Below are positions 1 through 5,095 of a DNA stretch of 5,958 bases, piece after piece (positions within the stretch are counted from its first letter, which is position 1; the number at the start of each line of letters is the position of its first letter). Where the stretch lies: positions 1 to 5,958 of the forward strand of contig CAKTLD010000109.1 of the NCBI GenBank assembly GCA_934572445.1, in the 5' to 3' direction. The notes beneath the pieces were generated by a model, which saw only the letters and a program-made list of their open reading frames with translations, searched no databases and was not told the origin of the DNA. Position numbers and translations under genes: made by a program. The DNA comes from an uncultured Oscillospiraceae bacterium. Its GTDB lineage: Bacteria > Bacillota > Clostridia > Oscillospirales > Oscillospiraceae.

Positions 1-1452
1 CGCCGAGTCATCCTCGAGCTGCTGCTCGCCTCGCACAACTGCAACTGTACCACCTGCGAAAAGAGCGGTCATTGCCATCTGCAGGCATTAGCGCAGCAGT
101 TCGGCGTGCGCCGCATCCGCTTTGAGGATACGCGCGAGCACTATGAGATCGACAACACCTCGCCCGCCGTGCTGCGCGATCCGAATAAATGCATCCTTTG
201 CGGCGACTGTGTGCGCGTGTGCGAAGAGATGCAGGGCATGGGCATTCTGAATTTTGCCTACCGCGGCAGCAGCGCGCAGGTCATGCCCGCGTTCGACCGC
301 AAAATGGCGCAGACCAAGTGCGTCAGCTGCGGTCAGTGCGCCGCCGTGTGCCCTACTGGCGCGATCACGGTGAAAAACCAGATCGGCGAGGCGTGGCGCG
401 CCATCCACGATCCGAAAAAGCGCGTGGTCATCCAGATCGCACCCGCGGTCCGCGTGGCCGTGGGCGAGGCATTTGGCATCCCCGCGGGCGAAAACGTGCT
501 CGATAAGCTCGTTACGGCGCTCAAGCTCATGGGCGTGGACGAGGTCTACGACACGACCTTCGGCGCGGACTTTACGACCATCGCGGAATCCCAGGAGTTT
601 CTGGAGCGGCTGAAAAACGGCGGCCCGTTCCCGATGTTCACCTCCTGCTGCCCCGCATGGGTGAAGTATCTTGAGAACGAGAACCCCAAGTACCTCAAAA
701 ACATCTCCACCTGCAAGTCGCCGATGGAGATGGTCGGCGCGATCTTCCGCGACAAGTACGCGGAAAAGGATACCGCTGACGGGCGCACGACCTATCACAT
801 CGCCATTATGCCCTGCACGGCGAAGAAGATGGAGGCTGCGCGTCCTGAATTCATCCACGATGGCCGCCCCGATGTTGATCTGGTGCTGACGACGCACGAG
901 GTCATCGACATGATGCAGGAAACGGGCATCCAGCTGAATGAATTGGAGCTGGAATCTCCCGACCTGCCGTTCGGTCTCGGCTCCGGCGCGGCGGTCATCT
1001 ACGGCACGAGCGGCGGCGTGGCCGAAGCGGTGGTGCGCCATTGTCTGCCCGACAAGAGCAAGAACGCACTGCGCGAGATCAGCATCCTTGGCCTGCGCGG
1101 CGACGCGCCGGTCAAAGAGACAAGCGTGACCATCGGTGATACCGAGCTGAAGCTTGCGGTGGTCAACGGCCTTGCCAATGCCAAAAAGCTCTTAAAGGAA
1201 ATCGACGAGGGCAGGAAATTCTACCATCTTGTCGAGGTCATGACCTGTCAGGGCGGCTGCGTCGGCGGTGCGGGACAGCCATACGGTCTCAAGGCTGTGA
1301 AGGAAAAGCGCGGCGACGGCCTGCACCTGACGGACAATCAGGCGATGTTCAAGCGCGCCGAGCGCAATCCCATCGTGGTGCGCATGATGGCCGAGTACGG
1401 CGAGGAGCGCTGCCACGAGCTGCTGCATGTGAGTTACACTTCAAATCAGTGA
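1..1452 (+). CDS. hydA: [FeFe]-hydrogenase catalytic subunit, 3' part (5' end outside window)
   Basis: Catalyses reversible H2 oxidation/proton reduction at the H-cluster, probably in the cytoplasm with ferredoxin and/or NAD(P)H partners. The frame is open from base 1, so the start lies upstream; 483 residues are visible. In order: a His-Cys [4Fe-4S] motif (H12, C16, C19, C25), two 4Cys clusters (C64/C67/C70/C74 and C107/C110/C113/C117), then the H-cluster domain with L1 TSCCPAW (C216, C217), L2 MPCTAKK (C272) and L3 EVMTCQGGC (C416, C420). About 90-100 residues, presumably a 2Fe-2S ferredoxin domain, are missing, which would give a protein of CpI/HndD size. The GTG at 106 is not a real start because the His-Cys motif lies before it. 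L3 reads GGAGQP rather than the common GGGGQP. The gene converges on selD. Whether it belongs to a bifurcating HndABCD-type complex cannot be told without upstream genes. Confidence 0.95.
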   Translation, partial: RRVILELLLASHNCNCTTCEKSGHCHLQALAQQFGVRRIRFEDTREHYEIDNTSPAVLRDPNKCILCGDCVRVCEEMQGMGILNFAYRGSSAQVMPAFDRKMAQTKCVSCGQCAAVCPTGAITVKNQIGEAWRAIHDPKKRVVIQIAPAVRVAVGEAFGIPAGENVLDKLVTALKLMGVDEVYDTTFGADFTTIAESQEFLERLKNGGPFPMFTSCCPAWVKYLENENPKYLKNISTCKSPMEMVGAIFRDKYAEKDTADGRTTYHIAIMPCTAKKMEAARPEFIHDGRPDVDLVLTTHEVIDMMQETGIQLNELELESPDLPFGLGSGAAVIYGTSGGVAEAVVRHCLPDKSKNALREISILGLRGDAPVKETSVTIGDTELKLAVVNGLANAKKLLKEIDEGRKFYHLVEVMTCQGGCVGGAGQPYGLKAVKEKRGDGLHLTDNQAMFKRAERNPIVVRMMAEYGEERCHELLHVSYTSNQ

Positions 1453-1469
1453 CGATGTCACTGATTTGA
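1441..1469. repeat. Perfect 13-bp inverted repeat containing the hydA stop codon
   Basis: Arms 1441-1453 and 1457-1469 are exact reverse complements around a 3-nt spacer (GAT). The left arm encodes the last residues (S-N-Q) and the TGA stop of hydA. No U-tract follows on the plus strand, so it does not look like a standard intrinsic terminator. It could stabilise the mRNA 3' end, or be one end of a dispersed palindromic element that supplied the present stop codon (inference). Confidence 0.7.
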
Positions 1470-1602
1470 GGAGACTTGCACTTCGCTTCGTGCCTTGCCG
1501 CCCGCAGGGCGGCTGCGACACGCGCTGCGTGAGAGGAATTTTGCCGGCGCACAGGTCGTCGGAAAAATGATCAAGATCATTTCGCGTCTGCGGACGCGAA
1601 AA
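1441..1602. repeat. Intergenic array of short perfect hairpins, candidate dispersed palindromic element or structured RNA
   Basis: This non-coding stretch holds a series of perfect inverted repeats: 1441-1453/1457-1469 (13 bp), 1497-1503/1507-1513 (7 bp, GC only), 1519-1523/1527-1531 (5 bp), 1565-1572/1575-1582 (8 bp) and 1580-1588/1593-1601 (9 bp). The last two overlap at 1580-1582, so they cannot both form fully. Spacers are 2-4 nt. Such density is typical of REP/PAL-like intergenic mosaics; a structured RNA is the alternative. No ORF, transposase or target-site duplication is visible. Copy number in the genome cannot be judged from one copy. Confidence 0.5.
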
Positions 1603-1615
1603 CGGGTGTGGACAT

Positions 1616-1655
1616 AAAAACAGGAGCTGAATGCCTTGTCATTCAGCTCCTGTTT
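1616..1655 (-). terminator. Intrinsic terminator of selD, between convergent genes
   Basis: A perfect 16-bp stem (1618-1633 with 1640-1655) encloses a 6-nt loop at 1634-1639. Read on the minus strand it begins 18 nt after the selD stop and ends in a run of five U residues (1620-1616), the classical form. On the plus strand only three U residues follow, so it is weaker there but may also stop hydA transcripts. Confidence 0.88.
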
Positions 1656-1673
1656 GCTTGCGTTCCATTTGAA

Positions 1674-2714
1674 TCAGTCGAATTCCAGCGCTGTGGCGCG
1701 CGGCTCGAGCACCTCGCCGACAATGGCGCTCCACGGCGCGAATGTGCGCAGCTCATCCAAAAGCTGCTCCGCATCCCCGCGCGGGAGCGCGATTAGCAGG
1801 CCGCCCGAGGTCTGCGGGTCGGCGGCGAGATCCAAAAGCGCCTGCACCGCGCCCGGCAGCACGGTAAGCTGCGGCTTCACATAGTCCATATTGCGGTACG
1901 CGCCCGCGGGGATGATACCCATCTCCGCCATATCGCGCGCCGCGTCCATCATAGGAAGCGCCGCGCCGTGCAGGCGAATCGTGACGCCGCTGCCGCTCGC
2001 CATCTCGTAGCTGTGACCGAGCAGGCCGAAGCCCGTCACATCGGTACAGGCGTGGACATTCTTTGCCCTGCGCACAGCGTCACCCGCCTCCTTGTTGAGC
2101 GTCGCCATGTGAGTATAGACCGCATCGCGCGCCGCGAGGGGGATGAGATCGGCCTTGATGGCAGTGGTCAGCACACCGCTGCCGATAGGCTTTGTCAGCA
2201 CCAGCACATCGCCCGGCCGCGCACCGACATTTTTGAGGATGCGGTCGGGATGGACGAATCCCGTCACACACAGACCATACTTCGGTTCGTTATCCTGAAT
2301 AGTATGACCGCCCGCGATAACACATCCAGCCTCGACGGCCTTGGCATGTCCGCCCTCTAAAATGGCGCGGATGTCCTCTTTGGGAAGGCAGTTCGGCACG
2401 CACAGAAGATTCATCGCCAGCTTCGGCTCGCCGCCCATAGCATATACATCGCTCAGCGCGTTTGCCGCAGCGATCTGGCCGAAGAGATAGGGATCATCCA
2501 CGATGGGAGTAAAGAAGTCCACCGTTTCGATGACAGCCATGTCGTCTGACACGCGGTAGACACAGGCATCGTCGCTGCTGTCAAAGCCGACGAGCAGCCG
2601 CGGGTCCGTCACGTTCGGCAGACCTGCGAGGATTTCCGTCAGGGCACCCGGCCCCAGCTTGGCCGCTCACCCGGCGGCGGTGGTCATCTGCGTCAAACGC
2701 AGCTTATCGCTCAT
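1674..2714 (-). CDS. selD: Selenide, water dikinase (selenophosphate synthase), selenocysteine-containing
   Basis: Makes selenophosphate, AMP and phosphate from selenide and ATP; it is the Se donor for Sec-tRNA synthesis and other selenium uses. The full reading is 346 residues (E. coli SelD has 347), starting at ATG 2714-2712 and passing through an in-frame TGA at residue 16 inside LTQMTTAAG-U-AAKLGPG. This is the position of E. coli Cys17, with the catalytic lysine at K19 (E. coli K20). Further SelD marks: D49, D89 and D225 match the E. coli Mg/ATP ligands D51, D91 and D227; also VDFFTPIVDDPYLFG, ANALSDVYAMGG, AGGHTI, DVTGFGLLGH and ADPQTSGGLL. The stop is TGA at 1676-1674. The start choice rests on a good Shine-Dalgarno and the conserved N-terminus. 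It is divergent from yedF, with its own promoter and terminator. Homology assignment is near certain; Sec insertion is inferred from codon position and hairpin. Confidence 0.96.
2641..2666 (-). promoter_or_regulatory. Bacterial SECIS-like hairpin directly after the selD UGA
   Basis: In the mRNA, GGGC at +13 to +16 after the UGA (2654-2651) pairs with GCCC at +22 to +25 (2645-2642). The 5-nt apical loop CGGGU starts at +17. A G within the first two loop bases and a UGA-to-loop distance of about 16 nt agree with the general bacterial SECIS model used for SelB binding. The stem is only 4 GC pairs plus possible G-U pairs. A competing GGCC/GGCC stem (+3 to +6 with +14 to +17) is possible, so the exact fold is uncertain. 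Confidence 0.65.
2667..2669 (-). other. selD: UGA selenocysteine codon (Sec16) in selD
   Basis: The TGA is in frame with both the ATG at 2714 and the downstream SelD body. Sequence on both sides is conserved SelD (LTQMTTAAG before; AAKLGPGAL, then DPRLLVGF after). It sits at the nucleophilic Cys/Sec site, so a frameshift or nonsense mutation is unlikely. SelD proteins with Sec here are known in other bacteria, for example Haemophilus. Confidence 0.93.
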
Positions 2715-2720
2715 TGCGCG

Positions 2721-2727
2721 CACCTCC
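2721..2727 (-). promoter_or_regulatory. Shine-Dalgarno of selD, fixing the start upstream of the UGA
   Basis: On the minus strand GGAGGTG stands 6 nt before the ATG at 2714. It is near-perfect and supports initiation 15 codons before the UGA, not at the internal GTG at 2612. Confidence 0.88.
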
Positions 2728-2747
2728 CCATATATAAAATCGGAAGC

Positions 2748-2766
2748 GTCCGCGCCGCGCGCGGAC
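2748..2766 (-). other. GC-rich hairpin at the 5' end of the selD leader
   Basis: Arms 2748-2755 and 2759-2766 form a perfect 8-bp stem with a 3-nt loop (CGC). From the promoter position, transcription should start at about 2767, so the hairpin would be the very 5' end of the mRNA, about 20 nt before the Shine-Dalgarno. It may stabilise the 5' end; no riboswitch fold was recognised. Confidence 0.5.
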
Positions 2767-2773
2767 TTTCTTT

Positions 2774-2802
2774 ATTGTAGAGACTTGCGCAAGCTTTGTC
2801 AA
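2774..2802 (-). promoter_or_regulatory. Housekeeping-type promoter of selD
   Basis: Minus strand: -35 TTGACA (2802-2797, exact consensus), a 17-nt spacer and -10 TACAAT (2779-2774, one mismatch to TATAAT). It would give a leader of about 50 nt to the selD ATG. Confidence 0.88.
2784..2793. promoter_or_regulatory. 10-bp perfect palindrome in the selD promoter spacer (candidate operator)
   Basis: CTTGCGCAAG lies wholly between the -35 and -10 of selD, where a bound dimeric regulator would block RNA polymerase. The core TGCGCA recurs at 2891-2896 near the -35 of the divergent yedF promoter. Short GC-rich palindromes are frequent in such genomes, so this is only a candidate. Confidence 0.3.
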
Positions 2803-2890
2803 TGGCGGCCTGCCATGCAAAAATGTGATGATAACCTCCGTGTTGTCCGCGAAATGCAATAAAAGATGTGCGGAAGGAAGAAAAAGTGCG

Positions 2891-2918
2891 TGCGCATCCG
2901 CGCGGAATCTGGTATAAT
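2891..2918 (+). promoter_or_regulatory. Promoter of the yedF operon (extended -10, weak -35)
   Basis: A perfect -10 TATAAT at 2913-2918 is preceded by TGG at 2910-2912, giving an extended -10. The -35 zone (TGCGCA at 2891-2896, 16-nt spacer) is poor, as often seen with extended -10 promoters. The expected start of transcription is near 2925, with a leader of roughly 48 nt. Confidence 0.78.
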
Positions 2919-2956
2919 CGATACAAACGTTCGGACGGGCCTGCCCCGCCCTGATC

Positions 2957-2963
2957 AAAGGAG
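2957..2963 (+). promoter_or_regulatory. Shine-Dalgarno of yedF
   Basis: AAAGGAG lies 9 nt before the ATG at 2973 and supports that start. Confidence 0.8.
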
Positions 2964-2972
2964 CGATAGAGA

Positions 2973-3578
2973 ATGAAGATCGAAGTTAACGCCATGGGCG
3001 ATGCCTGCCCGATCCCCGTGGTCAAAACGCAGAAAGCGATGCAGGAGCTCGGCGGCGCAGGGACGGTGGAAACGCTGGTCGATAATGAGACCGCAGTGCA
3101 GAATCTCGGCAAGCTGGCCGCGAGCCGCGGCTGCGCGTCCAAAACCGAGAAGCTCGGCGAAAATCAGTATCGTGTGACCATCACCGTGGGTGAAAATGCC
3201 GAAGCAAACGAGCAGAACCCTGAATACTACACCCGCGGCAAGCCGAAAACGGTCGCGGTGCTGTCCTCGGACAAGATGGGCGGCGGCAGCGACGAGCTGG
3301 GCGGCGCATTGATGAAGGCATTCGTCTATGCGCTGAGCCAGCAGGAGGCCCTGCCCGATACCATCCTCTGCTATAACGGCGGCGCAAAGCTCAGCTGCGA
3401 GGGCTCGGAATCCCTGGAGGATCTTAAGGCCATGGCCGCACGCGGCGTAGAGGTGCTGACCTGCGGCACCTGCCTCAACTTCTATGGCATCAAGGAAAAG
3501 CTCGCCGTCGGCGAGGTGACGAACATGTACGTCATCGTGGAAAAGCTGAGCGGCGCGGACCGTATCATCCGTCCGTAA
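2973..3578 (+). CDS. yedF: Selenium metabolism protein YedF (TusA-like plus DsrE-like)
   Basis: 201 residues, two domains. Residues 1-70 are a TusA/SirA-like fold with the CPxP signature (C12-P-I-P) in MGDACPIPVVK, whose cysteine carries persulfide in TusA proteins. After a linker at about 75-90, residues 92-201 are a DsrE-like domain with CYNGGAKL (C133), SCEGSESLEDL (C142), LTCGTCLNFYGI (C164, C167) and KLAVGEVTNMYVIVE. This architecture is that of the selenium metabolism YedF family, which co-occurs with SelD. A role as Se/S carrier between a desulfurase or transporter and SelD is inferred from context; the biochemistry is not established. It is the first gene of a three-gene operon, followed 4 nt later by the desulfurase gene, and is cytoplasmic with no signal peptide. 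Confidence 0.93.
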   Translation: MKIEVNAMGDACPIPVVKTQKAMQELGGAGTVETLVDNETAVQNLGKLAASRGCASKTEKLGENQYRVTITVGENAEANEQNPEYYTRGKPKTVAVLSSDKMGGGSDELGGALMKAFVYALSQQEALPDTILCYNGGAKLSCEGSESLEDLKAMAARGVEVLTCGTCLNFYGIKEKLAVGEVTNMYVIVEKLSGADRIIRP

Positions 3579-3582
3579 GGCC

Positions 3583-4716
3583 ATGATCTATCTGGACAAC
3601 GCGGCGACTACGCTGCGCAAGCCCCCGCAGGTCATCGAGGCGGTCTCGGCCGCGATGGGGAGCTTCGGCAACAGCGCGCGCGGCACACACGAAGAGGCGC
3701 TTGCCGCATCGCGCGTCATTTACGACACGCGCTGCCGGCTGGCCGCGCTCTTTGGCTGCAGGCGGCCCGACCATGTGGCCTTTACCTGCAACTCGACCGA
3801 GGCGCTGAACATCGCCATCAGCGGCTGCATCCATGCGGGGGATCATGTGATCTCGACGGATCTTGAGCACAATTCCGTGCTGCGCCCGCTCTACCGGCTG
3901 GAACGGGAGAGCAACGCTGCCCTGAGCTTCGTTCCCGCGGATAGGCAAGGCAATATCGACTACACCGATTTTGAACGGCTGCTGCGGCCCGAAACGCGCG
4001 CCGTCGTCTGCACGCACGCCTCAAACCTGACGGGCAATGTGCTCGATCTGACGCGCATCGGGCAGTTTGCGCACGAGCACGGTCTTCTGTTCATCGTGGA
4101 CGCCTCGCAGAGCGCGGGCGTGCTGCCCATCAACATGGAGCAAATGCATATTGACGTGCTGTGCTTTACGGGGCACAAGTCGCTCATGGGCCCGCAGGGC
4201 ACGGGCGGGCTGTGCGTGCGCGAGGGCGTGGACATCCGTCCCTGGAAGGTCGGCGGCACAGGCGTGCAGACATATTCAGAGACACAGCCCGAGCAGATGC
4301 CGACGCGGCTGGAGGCAGGCACGCTGAACGGCCACGGCATCGCGGGGCTGAATGCAGCGCTCGACTTTTTGGAGAAAACCGGCATCGACGTCATCCACGC
4401 ACACGAAACGGCGCTGCTGCGCCGCTTCACCGAAGGCGCGCGGAACATTCCCGGCGTGACGCTCTACGGCGACTTTTCCGGAGAGCGCACGGCAGTCGCC
4501 GCACTGAACATCGAAGGCATGGACTCCGGCGAGGTCGCGGACCTTCTGTCTGAGGACTATGGCATCGCCACGCGTCCGGGCGCGCACTGCGCGCCGCGGC
4601 TGCATCGCGCGCTCGGCACCGAGGAACAGGGTGCGGTGCGCTTCAGCTTCGGCTGGTACAATACGGAAGAGGAAGCGGATGCCGCCGTGCACGCGCTCCG
4701 CGAGATCGCAACATGA
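3583..4716 (+). CDS. Cysteine desulfurase / selenocysteine lyase-like, class V aminotransferase fold
   Basis: A 377-residue PLP enzyme of the group called cysteine desulfurase family protein. N-terminal YLDNAATT is typical. H96 (in DLEHNS) should stack on PLP, D173 and Q176 (VDASQSAG) contact the cofactor, K199 (TGHKS) is the Schiff-base lysine, and C336 in RPGAHCAP is the catalytic cysteine, placed as in SufS-type (group II) enzymes. Expected reaction: cysteine (or selenocysteine) to alanine plus enzyme-bound persulfide/perselenide. Start ATG 3583 lies 4 nt after the yedF stop; only AAGG just before it resembles a Shine-Dalgarno, suggesting translational coupling. The next gene overlaps by ATGA. 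Position between yedF and a DUF3343 gene in a selD locus argues for selenium supply rather than Fe-S assembly, but substrate choice cannot be read from sequence. Confidence 0.92.
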   Translation: MIYLDNAATTLRKPPQVIEAVSAAMGSFGNSARGTHEEALAASRVIYDTRCRLAALFGCRRPDHVAFTCNSTEALNIAISGCIHAGDHVISTDLEHNSVLRPLYRLERESNAALSFVPADRQGNIDYTDFERLLRPETRAVVCTHASNLTGNVLDLTRIGQFAHEHGLLFIVDASQSAGVLPINMEQMHIDVLCFTGHKSLMGPQGTGGLCVREGVDIRPWKVGGTGVQTYSETQPEQMPTRLEAGTLNGHGIAGLNAALDFLEKTGIDVIHAHETALLRRFTEGARNIPGVTLYGDFSGERTAVAALNIEGMDSGEVADLLSEDYGIATRPGAHCAPRLHRALGTEEQGAVRFSFGWYNTEEEADAAVHALREIAT

Positions 4717-4949
4717 GAGAAAAAAAACTGTGGCTCGTCATTACATTCCATACCACGGCGGCAGCCATTGCAATGGAAAAACTCTGCCGCGCGCAGGAGC
4801 TGCCCGGGCGGCTCATCCCCGTCCCGCGCGAGCTGACGGCCGACTGCGGCATGGCCTGGCGCGCGGAGACCGCCGACCGCGCGGCGCTCAGCGCGCTCGC
4901 GGAACGCGAAGCGCTGGAGACTGACGGCTTTTACGAGCTGATGCTGTAA
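4713..4949 (+). CDS. DUF3343 protein, putative Se/S carrier
   Basis: 78 residues, full length for this small family. Recognisable features: the N-terminal strand LWLVITFHTTAAAIAMEK, RLIPVPREL at 33-41 and the conserved cysteine-glycine pair C45-G46 in TADCGMAWR. DUF3343 proteins are annotated as putative Se/S carrier-like and often sit beside yedF and desulfurase genes; no reaction is known to me. C45 is the only conserved-looking thiol besides C25, so a persulfide/perselenide carrier role is plausible inference. The start overlaps the upstream stop (ATGA at 4713-4716) with no clear Shine-Dalgarno, so translation is probably coupled. It is the last gene of the operon, 13 nt before the terminator stem. 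Confidence 0.87.
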   Translation: MREKKLWLVITFHTTAAAIAMEKLCRAQELPGRLIPVPRELTADCGMAWRAETADRAALSALAEREALETDGFYELML

Positions 4950-4962
4950 AATAAAAACAGGT

Positions 4963-5007
4963 GCCGGTATCATCGAAAAAAACGATGATACCGGCGTTTC
5001 CTTTGGA
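4963..5007 (+). terminator. Terminator of the yedF-desulfurase-DUF3343 operon
   Basis: A perfect 13-bp stem (4963-4975 with 4983-4995) closes a loop of seven A residues. The tail GTTTCCTTT is a broken U-tract, so the site may be moderately efficient. It separates the operon from yedE, which has its own promoter. Confidence 0.82.
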
Positions 5008-5016
5008 TAATTGAAT

Positions 5017-5045
5017 TTGTCATTTTCTACCGAAGACCTTATACT
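5017..5045 (+). promoter_or_regulatory. Promoter of yedE
   Basis: -35 TTGTCA (5017-5022), a 17-nt spacer and -10 TATACT (5040-5045) are close to the housekeeping consensus. The local sequence is AT-rich against a GC-rich background. The predicted leader is about 44 nt. Confidence 0.75.
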
Positions 5046-5080
5046 GTACTCGGTTCTGCCTATGCAAAAGAACAAAAAAC

Positions 5081-5085
5081 AGGAG
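5081..5085 (+). promoter_or_regulatory. Shine-Dalgarno of yedE
   Basis: AGGAG ends 10 nt before the ATG at 5096. This supports that start over the out-of-frame ATG at 5062. Confidence 0.7.
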
Positions 5086-5095
5086 AGTAGAGAAA

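Noticed and set aside
88..1041. Long minus-strand open frame antisense to hydA
   Set aside because: Its translation is rich in R, A, H and D and matches no family I recognise. The plus strand carries all hydrogenase cluster motifs, and long antisense frames are expected in GC-rich genes.
1441..1602. CRISPR array or insertion sequence
   Set aside because: The inverted repeats differ from each other in sequence and spacing, there are no direct repeats with spacers, and no transposase is present.
1634..1676. Terminal UGA of selD as a second Sec codon with the following hairpin as SECIS
   Set aside because: The protein is complete at this point compared with E. coli SelD. The hairpin is a 16-bp stem with a U-tract typical of a terminator, and its loop does not begin with G in the first two positions.
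1608..1884. Plus-strand small open frames over the selD 3' end
   Set aside because: No Shine-Dalgarno or family resemblance; they lie over the terminator and the conserved selD coding sequence on the other strand.
1674..2612. selD starting at the GTG at 2612
   Set aside because: This would remove the catalytic Cys/Sec and lysine, leave the promoter and strong Shine-Dalgarno about 100 nt away, and make the protein shorter than the family norm.
2803..2890. Possible small gene or RNA between the divergent promoters
   Set aside because: Only a 5-bp inverted repeat (2802-2806/2812-2816) and AT-rich promoter-flanking sequence are visible; no supported ORF, tRNA (including selC) or riboswitch fold was found.
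4713..4949. DUF3343 frame as a frameshifted tail of the desulfurase
   Set aside because: The desulfurase is complete, and the 78 residues form a full recognisable DUF3343 protein with its own ATG overlapping the stop, a normal operon arrangement.
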